Positions 31,986-41,071 of a stretch of DNA of 64,000 nucleotides are shown here, in pieces. The notes beneath the pieces are model-generated. The model worked only from the letters and a program-made list of their open reading frames with translations. It ran no database searches and had not been told where the DNA came from. Origin of the DNA: Paenibacillus glycanilyticus (lineage in GTDB: Bacteria > Bacillota > Bacilli > Paenibacillales > Paenibacillaceae); assembly GCF_023715145.1 (NCBI RefSeq), contig NZ_JAMBNP010000007.1, positions 186,001-250,000 on the forward strand, in the 5' to 3' direction. Both the position numbers and the translations under genes were made by a program. How positions within the stretch are numbered: position 1 is the stretch's first letter; every line of letters begins with the position of its first letter.

Positions 31986-34061
31986 CTACCTCCTTCTCTT
32001 CTTCCGATGCTTGCGGACAAGAAGCACAAGCGATACGAGCACCAGGACAAGCACAAGCATAATCGCGATGATAAAGCTGACAACGTCGCCGCGGTCAAGC
32101 ACCTGGGTAATCACGGCCGGCGCTTCAGCCTCCGCTTCTTTCTTGAAGCGGAAGGCGTGAACCTGTCCGTCCTTGTCAACCATGGCTCCGTCGCCGAAAA
32201 TTTTATATAAGCTGCCCGCGTTTCCGACCAGCTTCGATGCCAGGTAGACGTATTCGGAGCTGCTTCCCGTGATCGCAAGGAAGCCGTGACCTTTGCCATA
32301 AGGAGAATCAATAAGCTGCAGCGTCCCGATTCTCTCCCCGTAGCCCTTTTCAATGCTTATTTTCTCATTCGACAGAAAGCCTTGACCGCTCCCGTCATAC
32401 TTGAAATACAGCTTATCGTTATTATCCCGAATATAACGATTATCGGCGTAGGAGCCGATCGCGATGATCTGGCGGTCCTTCAGCTCGCTCTCCGCAACCT
32501 CGTCCGTATAGAAGCGGATCTCGCCGGTATTGGAAGTAGCGTACTGCCCCATCAGATTAAACAGATTGGAAAGCGCCGAATACGTATAGTTGTCGCGGCT
32601 TTGCGGCAGCACAACGGCAACGCGGTTAAAGCTTCCGTCCCGGAGGAACGGATAAGGATAGTTGTTGAAGAGCATATCCGTACGGTCCTTCGTGTTGAGC
32701 TGAAGCACGGAGTCTTTGGAGACAAACGCCCAAGGCATCTGATCCTGGTTGCCGGTACATACCGCGTTCTTGATCTCCAGATCAAAGGCCGTCGTGATCG
32801 TAAAGTTGCCGGAGATGCCAAGATTCTTCGGAATCGTCAGCTCGAGGTTATCGCCTCCTGCCCGCTCGGCGGACAGCTTCTTGCTGCCGATCGGCACGTT
32901 ATTAACAAGGACGGTAACCATTGAACGGTCAAAGTCCAGGTTGGTCGCGTAGCGGAAATCCAGACTCAGCTTGCTTGCTTCCGCAATAGAGCGGTTGCTT
33001 GGCAGCGTGATGAAATAGTTTTTCTCCCGGTGCGAAGGTCCCGTCAGCTTGTCTCCAGCTTCCGTCAGCGGAAAATACCGGCTGATGCTTTGAGCTGGCG
33101 TATTGACCTCCGTCGTCTCGTCCACAAGCTTGGACGTTCCTTGCAATTGCTCCATCAAGGCCGGATTGCCGATAAACCGCCCTGCCTTTTTCAGCAGGTC
33201 CGCTTGATCTGACGTCACGACAAGCAGAGACGTCGTCTCGGTTTGAATAAGCTGAATCAACGCTTTATCCTGCAGCGCCGTCTCCTTCAGCTTCGCGCGT
33301 ATGTCGGGCGGAAGATGCTGCGCAAGCCCCACCAGAATGCCCAGCGGCTTATTCTTCGCGTTATCCGCTTGGTAAGGCAGAAGCGGAATCAGATGCGAGG
33401 CATCGCTGCTTGCGCCGGTTAATCCGGACAAGGCATATACCGCGGCTTCCGTTTCGTTCAGATCGGCTTCGCCCGGTTCAAACACCGCAGCTTGTCCGCT
33501 CTGAATCGTATCCATGCCTAAGAAATGGCGGGTGAAATCGCTGATGCTCGCGCCTACCGGCTTCAGACCGTATTTCACGTCAACGCCGGAGCTGTCGAAA
33601 ATTTGCAGCCAGCTGCCCTGATCCTGCGTCGGGACGCACATCTGGTCGGCGTTATTCTTCGTCTGGATAACCCCTTCAATCGTCAGCTCGTTCACGCCGC
33701 TCTTCAAATACTCAAGCGGGAGCCCGATTTGTCTGGTCACCTTCTTGCCGGTATCCGTTCCTGGCCTTAACGTGTAGAAAGGCTTGCCGTTCAGCTTCAG
33801 CGTCACGACCGATAAACTATCGATCGTAAGCTGTGATACCTTATAGTCCAGCCTGAACACGGCGTTTTGGACATTCCAGTAATCCGGCACCTGAAAAAAC
33901 TGCTGCGCATAAGCATTGGTGCCCATCAGCGAGGTTTCCGACATCGGCGTTTCGTACATCTTCTGCACCTGCGCGGCGGCCGACAGCGTGCCTGTGCCGG
34001 GAATAAGCAACGCGACAATAAGGGTGATGATCCATGCCGCTAATCCAGTTCTTCTGTTCAT
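31986..34061 (-). CDS. BcsB-like exopolysaccharide synthase accessory subunit
   Basis: A 691-residue protein with a signal peptide (to about residue 29, GTLSAAAQ), a long extracellular part and one C-terminal helix (about 660-684) with a basic tail (RKHRKKRRR). FRLDYKVSQLTIDSLSVVTL and PLEYLKSGVNELTIEGVI are BcsB-family beta-domain patterns, and QDQGSWLQIFDSSGVDV is the conserved loop. In cellulose synthesis BcsB guides the nascent chain away from BcsA. Here it should partner the GT2 gene 15 bp upstream. The B. subtilis counterpart is YdaN. Confidence 0.88.
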   Translation of the reverse strand: MNRRTGLAAWIITLIVALLIPGTGTLSAAAQVQKMYETPMSETSLMGTNAYAQQFFQVPDYWNVQNAVFRLDYKVSQLTIDSLSVVTLKLNGKPFYTLRPGTDTGKKVTRQIGLPLEYLKSGVNELTIEGVIQTKNNADQMCVPTQDQGSWLQIFDSSGVDVKYGLKPVGASISDFTRHFLGMDTIQSGQAAVFEPGEADLNETEAAVYALSGLTGASSDASHLIPLLPYQADNAKNKPLGILVGLAQHLPPDIRAKLKETALQDKALIQLIQTETTSLLVVTSDQADLLKKAGRFIGNPALMEQLQGTSKLVDETTEVNTPAQSISRYFPLTEAGDKLTGPSHREKNYFITLPSNRSIAEASKLSLDFRYATNLDFDRSMVTVLVNNVPIGSKKLSAERAGGDNLELTIPKNLGISGNFTITTAFDLEIKNAVCTGNQDQMPWAFVSKDSVLQLNTKDRTDMLFNNYPYPFLRDGSFNRVAVVLPQSRDNYTYSALSNLFNLMGQYATSNTGEIRFYTDEVAESELKDRQIIAIGSYADNRYIRDNNDKLYFKYDGSGQGFLSNEKISIEKGYGERIGTLQLIDSPYGKGHGFLAITGSSSEYVYLASKLVGNAGSLYKIFGDGAMVDKDGQVHAFRFKKEAEAEAPAVITQVLDRGDVVSFIIAIMLVLVLVLVSLVLLVRKHRKKRRR

Positions 34062-34076
34062 ATAATCACTTCCTTC

Positions 34077-35327
34077 TCAGAACCGTTCCGTTTTGTACCA
34101 TTTGGCTTCGCGTTTAAAGATTTGATCCTTGGTATATTGATACAGGCCGTTCGCGGCAACAAGCATCCACAGCTGACAGTAACTGACGTACATCAGCAGG
34201 ATAATGACGAGATTCGAAGCGCGCATTTCGCCTTTTTCTGTTATAAGCGTTACAAAGGTCCCTACCACGAACAGCGTAACAGCAAGCATCCATAAGTAGA
34301 AGCTTAAGCCCTCAATGGTGGTATGGACGTAACCGAGGGCATGCAAGATAAGCAAGAAGTCCGATGTTAAGAGCGAAGTAACAAGCAAGAAATAAATAGC
34401 GAGAAAATACAGAATGTCGAAGCGGATTCGACGCGCTTCCGGACGGAAGAGCAGCGGGATGTTTTTCACGATGACGTAAATATTCCCCTTCGCCCAACGC
34501 GTTCGCTGCTTGAACCATACCTTGACCGTCTGCGGCTCCTGCTCCCAGGTCACCGACTTGGGCTGGAACTTGATCCGGTAGCCCATCATGTAGATACGGA
34601 AGCTGATCTCGGTATCCTCGGCAATCGCCTTCGTGTCCCAGCCCCCAATCTCCTCAATGATGCTTCGCCGCATAATGAAGTTGGTGCCCGGAATCGTGCA
34701 TAGCTTGAACAGCTTCCACCGGCCCGCTTGCGCCATCCACTGAAAGGATAACGTCTCAATATTAATGAACCGGGTAAGCAGGTTCTGATCCCGGTTCCGC
34801 GTCCGGAATTTGCCGATGACCGCGCCAAGCTTAGGATCATTAACAATCTCGGCAACAAGATAGCGGAGCGCCGTCCGCTCGGGCGTATTGTCGGCGTCAT
34901 AAATGGCGACAAGCTCCCCCTTGCTGCGGGTAAAGCCGATGTTGAGCGCATTGGACTTCCCTTTGCCCCCGGTTACGTTATCGGTATTAATGATGATCAG
35001 ATTGCGGCCCTTGTATTTGTCCTGCAGCTGACCCAGCAGCACGCTGCTGTTATCTGAAGAATTATCATTAATAACGATAATTTCATAACGGTCATGCGGA
35101 TAATCGAGTGCTAGCAACGACTCTACCGTTTTGGTAATCACCTTGCCTTCGTTATGGGCCGGCACCATGATCGATACGAAAGGCGCTTCCCCCACAAGCT
35201 CGGGCGGCTTCTGCTTCTCCAGCTCCATGTAATAGAAGTAACCGGCAATGATCAGTGCAATATTGACGAGCAGTAAGGACCAGATACATAGTACGCATAC
35301 GACCATTAATATATCTGGTATTGTCAT
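34077..35327 (-). CDS. Processive GT2 family exopolysaccharide synthase
   Basis: A 416-residue membrane glycosyltransferase: one or two N-terminal helices (about 7-34), a cytosolic GT-A domain and about four C-terminal helices. Catalytic signatures are INDNSSD (Asp88), DAD (144-146), AEDTE (237-238) and QRTRW (274-278), the D,D,D,QxxRW set of processive hexose or hexosamine polymerases. There is no PilZ domain, so c-di-GMP control must come from the separate degenerate GGDEF protein. It resembles YdaM of B. subtilis and the synthase of the Listeria pss operon. The start overlaps the previous gene by 4 bp (ATGA). Confidence 0.92.
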   Translation of the reverse strand: MTIPDILMVVCVLCIWSLLLVNIALIIAGYFYYMELEKQKPPELVGEAPFVSIMVPAHNEGKVITKTVESLLALDYPHDRYEIIVINDNSSDNSSVLLGQLQDKYKGRNLIIINTDNVTGGKGKSNALNIGFTRSKGELVAIYDADNTPERTALRYLVAEIVNDPKLGAVIGKFRTRNRDQNLLTRFINIETLSFQWMAQAGRWKLFKLCTIPGTNFIMRRSIIEEIGGWDTKAIAEDTEISFRIYMMGYRIKFQPKSVTWEQEPQTVKVWFKQRTRWAKGNIYVIVKNIPLLFRPEARRIRFDILYFLAIYFLLVTSLLTSDFLLILHALGYVHTTIEGLSFYLWMLAVTLFVVGTFVTLITEKGEMRASNLVIILLMYVSYCQLWMLVAANGLYQYTKDQIFKREAKWYKTERF

Positions 35328-36889
35328 AAACTTCCCCCAGACTTATAGTATTTTTTCTTATATAACCGGTATCCGATCGTTAGGAAAACGACGAACAGCA
35401 TTAATGTCGTAATAATAAGCACAATCAAGATTCGGCTCTGCACCGAAAATAACAAGTGAAAGCTCTCCTCTTGCACGGGCTGCTTCACCGTTAACTCGTC
35501 CTCTGCCGGATTGGCCAGGTCCTGAAGGTCGGCTGGCTTGCCATCCAGAAGCAACGCCCCGTCCAAGGATTCCGACTTGTGCGCGTTGCTGCCAAGACGG
35601 TGGACACCGGATTTAAAGTCTGCGAATGGCAGCCAGCTTCCCGCCATGGATTGAACGGCATCATCCTGCGCGGCTTCGCTTTCGAACCAATCCAAGGTAA
35701 CAGCCAGGTTAACCGGGAACGCCGGCCATATCTTGTTCCCGCGGCTGATCTGGAGCAGCATCTCCGCGGGCAGGCTGTATGGCGAAGAAGCAAATGGCTG
35801 CACGGCCTCCGATTGCGCTGCCGAGCCTCCCGCTTCATTCGGAAGCAGCAAGGCGGTATCCGAGAATGCAAAGCCCGCATCTCTTGCCACCTGCTCCTGC
35901 GCCCGCTTCAGCTCTCCCGACATCCCCAGGGGAGCGATGCCCGCTTCGGCCAAATGATTCAGAAATCCGTCCATCTGCCCCTTTAAGATAGAAGCATCCT
36001 GCCCCATTGAAGATGGCGGCGGTACATTGACCAGCACGGTGCCGTTATAGGACTGCACGGTCTGCAGAGCGGTCATATAGCGCTGCATGGCCGGATAGTC
36101 CGTATTGTTGAACAGCGGGCTGACGCTGACCAGGAACGGAATACCCGCATCGTACAGCTGCTCGGACAGCGCCTCCAGTCTATCCAAATCAATGAACGGC
36201 GTAACCCCTCGAATGAGCAGATACGACTGCGTTGGGGCTTCTGCTCCCAGCCACGCACGCAAAACGTAGGCGATGGCTATTTCGCTCAAATTGCCAGGCT
36301 CGAAATACGGCACGTACGCATAACCGCCTGACGAAATGCCAAACGGAGCATGGACCGTGCCTTCCGAGGACGCCATTTGGCCGTAGGTCTCGCCCTTTCC
36401 TTCCGCAATAAAAGGCAATCGGCTTACGAAGACATGATCCTGCGCGAATCCGCCCGCCGACAGCTTAATGGACTGTCTGCTTGCCGTCTCCGTTCGCAAC
36501 GCCAGCTTCCCGCGAAGAGCATCCGGTGGATTAGGCCCGATATGCAGCCAGTCTCCGGTGTAGCCCGCAACATCATTGGCTAGCAAGCCGCATAAATCCT
36601 CGGTATTGCATACCGTAATCAGCTTGCAGTAATCCCCTGCCATCGCGGGTTCATAATGATCGGACGGGATTGTCCTCACGGTCGCTCCCAAGGAGAGAAG
36701 CAGCCGCTGCAAGGCCTCAATGCTGCCTGCAGCCGGAGTATCGACTCCGAGGCTGTCATAGACAAGCAGGACGCTTGCTGGTTTGGCACCCTCTTGTGCA
36801 GCCGCCGGGACCGGGGCCAGCACCGCTGCCGGCAAGGAGAGGCATAGGAGCATCAACAACCACATCTTTAATGCCGCAAATCTGCTCAT
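35324..36889 (-). CDS. Exported DUF2334-type (deacetylase-like) protein, YdaL-like
   Basis: A 521-residue protein with a signal peptide (ends near AAAQEGAKP, residue 32), an extracellular domain and a C-terminal helix (about 486-508). The middle part LLIRGVTPFIDLDRLEALSEQLYDAGIPFLVSVSPLF is typical of DUF2334, a group structurally related to NodB-type polysaccharide deacetylases. It may trim or deacetylate the exported polymer; B. subtilis YdaL is the positional counterpart. The start overlaps the previous gene by 4 bp and the end overlaps the GT2 start by 4 bp. Confidence 0.82.
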   Translation of the reverse strand: MSRFAALKMWLLMLLCLSLPAAVLAPVPAAAQEGAKPASVLLVYDSLGVDTPAAGSIEALQRLLLSLGATVRTIPSDHYEPAMAGDYCKLITVCNTEDLCGLLANDVAGYTGDWLHIGPNPPDALRGKLALRTETASRQSIKLSAGGFAQDHVFVSRLPFIAEGKGETYGQMASSEGTVHAPFGISSGGYAYVPYFEPGNLSEIAIAYVLRAWLGAEAPTQSYLLIRGVTPFIDLDRLEALSEQLYDAGIPFLVSVSPLFNNTDYPAMQRYMTALQTVQSYNGTVLVNVPPPSSMGQDASILKGQMDGFLNHLAEAGIAPLGMSGELKRAQEQVARDAGFAFSDTALLLPNEAGGSAAQSEAVQPFASSPYSLPAEMLLQISRGNKIWPAFPVNLAVTLDWFESEAAQDDAVQSMAGSWLPFADFKSGVHRLGSNAHKSESLDGALLLDGKPADLQDLANPAEDELTVKQPVQEESFHLLFSVQSRILIVLIITTLMLFVVFLTIGYRLYKKKYYKSGGSL

Positions 36890-38430
36890 GGCTGTCCTCC
36901 CTGCTGCTGCGCGAGCAATGATCCTTCATCTTCCTCACCCGAATTTTTCTTCGCATTTGGTCCCCACAGCCGTCGGCACGCGCAATCGGCAATCGTCCAG
37001 AAGGTTACGAGATCAAACGCCACAGCGAATAAAAACTCATGCTTGGCAAGATCCGCATCTCCGGCGCCAATGACGGATACCGCCATCGCGCATAAGCCTG
37101 ACAGCATCATCATGAGGATAACCGGAAGCCGAAGCGCCCTCCGCAGCGAACGCTCCTTAACGGCCCGGTAGAACGACGGCGCATATAATCCGGCAATGAC
37201 AACCATCCACAGGACGACGAACCCGGAGGTCTTCGGAGCCGCCAGCTCCTTCAAATAACTGTACCCGGAAAAGGCTGCCGTACGCGCCCCAAACGGCTTG
37301 CCCGCCGATTCCTCGTAGTTGCCAAGCTTCGTCCGGTTGGAAAAGGCATTATGAGCGGCCGTCTCGAAAATCCTGCTCGCCGCTCCGGGATGGGTCAAAT
37401 AATATCTTGCGATGGAAGGGAAACCGTACTTGTCCAAGAACTGCTCCTGCATCTCTACTGACTCAACGGGAATAGGCGCGAACTGATTATAATAAATCTC
37501 CCCCTTAAGCACGGCAAACTGCTTGTCGATACCGAAGAACTTCAGCGCCTCCTCCGGATTATTCGCCGTCATCAGCACTCCCCGCGTCATCGCGTGGTAT
37601 TTGTTAATGTTCACGAACTGCTCCGGGATAAGAGCATAGGTGCCCACTGCGGTAAGGAGCAGGACGACCGCCTGCAGTCCGGCGAGCGTGCGGAAGATCT
37701 TCTCCTTCCGCATAAAGACAAACAGCACGGCAACCAAGCCAACGATAAGACCAATCGGCGCATTCTGCTGCTTGCTTGTCGTGAGAATCATTGCGCTAGC
37801 TCCAAAGAGGAAGAGCAGGAAATAATCATTATTCTGCCGCTGGTACAGCAGCATGGCTGCGCTAAACAGGTACAGCAGCATGATCAGAACTACGCTCTCG
37901 CCGTAGAAGGAGTTGAAATACGCAAGATACCCGATGTCTCCGAATACGAAGATTGCCGCAGCGGCCAGCCCGTAGCCCGCGCGACGCGAGGCCTTCCAGG
38001 TTGAGGCCTTGACCAGCAGGTATACCGCTCCGACATACAGCACGCTGTACAGGGCCCCCTGAATGCGGATATCGAACTGCTGATCCGAACCAAACAATTG
38101 GCTGATCCCAAGCGACAGGCGGACAAACATCGTCTGCGAGGACCACAGCAGGGCGCTGTTTTCGTTATAGTATTGGAAAATTCCGAAAGTTTTGACAAAA
38201 TATCCGAGAGTTTGGCTCGTATAATCCGGCATGTTAAAGTAGAGGCCGTTGCTGTATAAGATCCGGTAGTAGTCCCCGTTGTCGGCCATGCCGATATAGG
38301 GCGGAACGAAGAGCTCAATCAGCAAAATAAGGGCAACGCCAAGCGCCGCAAGGGTTGCCGGTGATATGTACTTTTTCAATAAGCTGATCGTCTGCATGAT
38401 TCTCATTCGAAGCCGAAGCCGCCCATTCAT
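36886..38430 (-). CDS. Polytopic membrane protein of the EPS operon (GT-C/Wzy-like)
   Basis: A 514-residue protein with about 11-12 helices and a large loop (about 275-365). Near the N-terminus, after the first helix, MADNGDYYRILYSNGLYF supplies acidic residues in the first extracellular loop, as in GT-C glycosyltransferases and polymerases. I do not recognise a named family. It sits between the GH8-like gene and the DUF2334 gene, overlapping the latter by 4 bp, and so belongs to the polysaccharide pathway. B. subtilis ydaJKLMN has no such gene as I recall it. A role in side-chain addition or in chain or lipid handling is possible. Confidence 0.75.
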   Translation of the reverse strand: MNGRLRLRMRIMQTISLLKKYISPATLAALGVALILLIELFVPPYIGMADNGDYYRILYSNGLYFNMPDYTSQTLGYFVKTFGIFQYYNENSALLWSSQTMFVRLSLGISQLFGSDQQFDIRIQGALYSVLYVGAVYLLVKASTWKASRRAGYGLAAAAIFVFGDIGYLAYFNSFYGESVVLIMLLYLFSAAMLLYQRQNNDYFLLFLFGASAMILTTSKQQNAPIGLIVGLVAVLFVFMRKEKIFRTLAGLQAVVLLLTAVGTYALIPEQFVNINKYHAMTRGVLMTANNPEEALKFFGIDKQFAVLKGEIYYNQFAPIPVESVEMQEQFLDKYGFPSIARYYLTHPGAASRIFETAAHNAFSNRTKLGNYEESAGKPFGARTAAFSGYSYLKELAAPKTSGFVVLWMVVIAGLYAPSFYRAVKERSLRRALRLPVILMMMLSGLCAMAVSVIGAGDADLAKHEFLFAVAFDLVTFWTIADCACRRLWGPNAKKNSGEEDEGSLLAQQQGGQP

Positions 38431-38464
38431 GCGATGCCCCCTTCCGTACCGTTCCTATGAAGTC

Positions 38465-39616
38465 TTAATAGGCATACGCCAACAAAGCCGACAAGTTATC
38501 AAACGAATATACTTCCTCCGTCGCGGCATTCCCGAAGCTTCCGGCAAGCGGGCTTGCCTCATCCTCGACGCGATATTGCTCCATGCGGCGAAGGCTGCCC
38601 TCGTATAGCGCCTTGTCGCCAATCGTTGAACCAATCATGGCTGCTATAGCGTAAGCTGCGGTAGACTGGATATCCGTAGCCGGCCTGCCGTCCCGATGGT
38701 AACGGCCATACAGTGTGCCGGCTTCAACAGACTGCTTAAGATACGTTATGCTGGCGGTACGCTCCTGACCGATCTCGGCAAGAGACAATACCGTGAGCAG
38801 CGACTCGATCGTACTTATTTCACCATCATGATCGACGTATGAATCAGTCTTGTACTCATAACGGGTCTCGTAGAAAGGGAACTTATCGGATAAATACCCC
38901 GAGGAGACGATAGCAAGAAGCTTGTCCTCCAATTTCTTTTTATCTCGTGAAGGGGCTTCCAGCAATCGAATGGATTGAAAATCGGCGTAGCATAACGTTA
39001 AAAAATCGTTCGTCGTCTTGTAGGTTTCATCGTAGAAATCGTACAGCCTGTTCCCCCGGACATTGTGTTCGTACACCAGGCCGCCATAATGAGCGGCCTC
39101 CCGGCCGTACTCTCCGCCAAAGGCCTTCTCCGCCTCGTAAAGCGCGCGGATAATCCGTAGATCATCCACGACGGCATTTACCGGGTATCTCTTGTCTTGC
39201 AGGGGACTATACCGATAGCTGAATCCGGATTCCGTTGACAGGGTCTGCTTGGCCCGCGACCACGCCGCATCGAAAGCTTCCTTCTGACCGGTAAGCGCGT
39301 AATACCGCATCAGCAAGCCGGCGGATTCGCTCAGCGTCTCATGACCCGTGGCCATCTCCGCCGCTTCGTCCGTTTCCCTGTAATTCGTGTAGACGCCAGA
39401 CTCCCCCGTAAGCTTGTTCTCGATAAACTGCTGCAGCTCCAGTCGATGCGGCTTGAGACCAAGCGTATCTCCGTAATTGGAGGACACAATCCTATCTGCC
39501 TTGCCGCTCTCTTCCCCGCTGTCTCTATTGCTGAGCAAAAACCAGGCTGTCGCCAGCAGCACGGCTGTCAAGGCAGCCAGAAGACTCCATCGTTTTGTCA
39601 CCGTCTTCAACCCCAT
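38465..39616 (-). CDS. GH8-like exopolysaccharide hydrolase (YdaJ/PssZ-like)
   Basis: A 383-residue protein with an N-terminal membrane anchor or signal (about 9-28) and an alpha/alpha-barrel of the GH8 type. ATGHETLSESAGLLMRYYAL holds the expected catalytic Glu, and NAVVDDLRIIRALYEA the family's acidic pair. It is the first gene of the operon and should cut or edit the polymer at the cell surface, as PssZ does in Listeria. The ATG at 39616 lacks a clear ribosome-binding site; a GTG six codons on (starting VTKRWSLLAAL) follows GGGG and may be the real start. Confidence 0.85.
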   Translation of the reverse strand: MGLKTVTKRWSLLAALTAVLLATAWFLLSNRDSGEESGKADRIVSSNYGDTLGLKPHRLELQQFIENKLTGESGVYTNYRETDEAAEMATGHETLSESAGLLMRYYALTGQKEAFDAAWSRAKQTLSTESGFSYRYSPLQDKRYPVNAVVDDLRIIRALYEAEKAFGGEYGREAAHYGGLVYEHNVRGNRLYDFYDETYKTTNDFLTLCYADFQSIRLLEAPSRDKKKLEDKLLAIVSSGYLSDKFPFYETRYEYKTDSYVDHDGEISTIESLLTVLSLAEIGQERTASITYLKQSVEAGTLYGRYHRDGRPATDIQSTAAYAIAAMIGSTIGDKALYEGSLRRMEQYRVEDEASPLAGSFGNAATEEVYSFDNLSALLAYAY

Positions 39617-39930
39617 ATATGAAATCCGTTATTTTGCCATTTTGATTCCATTTTAGATATCATACCTTTTGCTTCGTTACTAAGACGAGTAGCAATTATA
39701 GGAAGCCCGCGAATGTCCGCAAAAAAAGCACTTTATTCAAGCATAACCGATAAATGTTGCTAAAATATGAGAATTTTTGACTAAATTTTGAGCTTTCGCC
39801 GGGTTAAACGCTCTCATTTATTTCAGACTTGTGATCTATTTCAAATCATAAATCAACAAAGGAAAAAAGCGGAAACCAGCCCTTAGGAGAGCTGATTTCC
39901 GCTTCTATAATTGTTGCAGGATATAGAGAA
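39617..39930. other. Intergenic region upstream of the EPS operon
   Basis: AT-rich leader and promoter region. On the minus strand TATAAT lies at 39700-39695, with a weak TTGCGG 16 bp upstream as possible -35. The rest holds no recognisable gene, repeat or riboswitch. The terminator of the next gene lies at 39863-39905. Confidence 0.5.
39863..39905 (-). terminator. Terminator after the SRPBCC gene
   Basis: On the minus strand AAGCGGAAA and CAGC pair across CCTTAGGAGA and run into TTTTTTCC. Confidence 0.8.
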
Positions 39931-40347
39931 TCAGTCTTCGACAAATTCAGCCAATTGGCTCAGTGCTTCCTCAAAGCGAAGCTTCATCTGCGCTCTTGTC
40001 TGCTGGCTGCTAAGATGCTCCTGGTGAAAGGAGACGGTCGTCCGCCCTTCTGCCGCTGCAATCAGACGGATCTGAATGGTGGATGGCTTATCCCAGCCCT
40101 CCGGCTGCCAGGTCAGGCGGATCTGCTCGTTTGGCTTCACAACCCGCAGCTCTCCTGCTATTCCCTCTTCAGTCCGATAAGCCTTCTTTGGCGCGAGCTC
40201 CCATTCCTTCACTTTACCGAGCCAAATACCGAGTCCAGCGGGTGACGTCAAATAGGACCATAGCTGCTCCTGCCCTGCGGCTAACGTTTTCCTAACGCCA
40301 ATCTGATAGCCCGCATCTTGCGTTAATCCAACCGTTTTTTTCTCCAT
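39931..40347 (-). CDS. SRPBCC (AHSA1-like) domain protein
   Basis: A 138-residue helix-grip protein of the activator-of-Hsp90-homologue/START-like group. VRKTLAAGQEQLWSYLTSPAGLGIWLG is the usual N-terminal signature, and the long C-terminal helix (KLRFEEALSQLAEFVE) closes the fold. These proteins bind hydrophobic ligands; the function here is unknown. The ATG at 40347 is preferred because AAAGGGG lies about 11 bp upstream. An ATG four codons earlier is too close to it. It follows the TetR gene by under 30 bp and is probably co-transcribed with it. Confidence 0.82.
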   Translation of the reverse strand: MEKKTVGLTQDAGYQIGVRKTLAAGQEQLWSYLTSPAGLGIWLGKVKEWELAPKKAYRTEEGIAGELRVVKPNEQIRLTWQPEGWDKPSTIQIRLIAAAEGRTTVSFHQEHLSSQQTRAQMKLRFEEALSQLAEFVED

Positions 40348-40375
40348 GCCCGTACACATCCCCTTTTCCGATTAA

Positions 40376-40978
40376 CTAGACTTCCTGGCTTCTAAAGATC
40401 CGGTCCAAGTAACGGGTGACCATACGCTCCATTTCGCCCGCATCAAGCCGCTCCGGAATCATGACCCGATGCACGACCAAACCGTCCACCAGGGCATGCA
40501 ATAGCTTCGTCTCCTCTCCGGGGTCAATTCCTTCCTTTGCCAGATTAAGCTTAATCAAGGTATCGAGCATTTGCCGAAAGCCGGCATACAGCTCGTCATG
40601 CACCTCAAGGCTAAGCTCGCGAATAGCGGGGTCGGAAACCGCCTTCCCAACGTACGAGAGCCAGAGCTCCGCCTCCGCCGTACGCTCCTCGTCCAGAGGC
40701 AGCAGCTCGGCGATAACCATCTCCATATTGCGCCGCATGTCATCGGTATACGCCAGCTTCTGGATGCGTTCATTCACCCGCTTCGACAGAAGCCGCATGG
40801 AGAAAGACAGCAGCTCGGCCTGCGTCTCGAAATAATGCCGCAGCGAACCAAGCGAGATGCCCGCTTCGTCGGCTACGCGGCGTACGGAAAGCTTGTCCAA
40901 GCCTTCCCGGCGGATGACCTTCCAGGCTGCCTCCGCCAATTGTTCCTTGCGTATTTGATGATCCACAATTTTAGGCAT
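40376..40978 (-). CDS. TetR-family regulator (BetI/PksA-like)
   Basis: A 200-residue regulator whose N-terminus, LDKLSVRRVADEAGISLGSLRHYF, is the BetI/PksA form of the TetR helix-turn-helix. The C-terminal domain (LVDGLVVHRVMIPERLDAGEM) matches the TetR_C_6 type. It is divergent from a membrane-protein gene; a 51-bp palindromic region with two ACAAYTGT cores lies between them, so it probably represses both. The SRPBCC gene follows in the same direction. Confidence 0.88.
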   Translation of the reverse strand: MPKIVDHQIRKEQLAEAAWKVIRREGLDKLSVRRVADEAGISLGSLRHYFETQAELLSFSMRLLSKRVNERIQKLAYTDDMRRNMEMVIAELLPLDEERTAEAELWLSYVGKAVSDPAIRELSLEVHDELYAGFRQMLDTLIKLNLAKEGIDPGEETKLLHALVDGLVVHRVMIPERLDAGEMERMVTRYLDRIFRSQEV

Positions 40979-41001
40979 GGCTCTATTATAATCCTCCGCC
41001 C

Positions 41002-41052
41002 TTTTTTAGCACAACTGTGTTATAATCATAATAATACAATTGTGCTAAAAAA
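41002..41052. promoter_or_regulatory. Long palindromic operator between TetR and a membrane-protein gene
   Basis: TTTTTTAGCACAA...TTGTGCTAAAAAA forms a 51-bp inverted repeat. Each arm contains its own near-palindrome (CACAACTGTG and ACAATTGT), which suggests two dimer sites. TATAAT lies between the arms, so binding would block both promoters. Confidence 0.7.
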
Positions 41053-41071
41053 GGAGCTGATTCATACCTTT

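Noticed and set aside
40571..41071. Long upstream extension of the membrane-protein frame
   Set aside because: It is antisense to the TetR gene and crosses the operator. Only the part from 41072 is protein-like.
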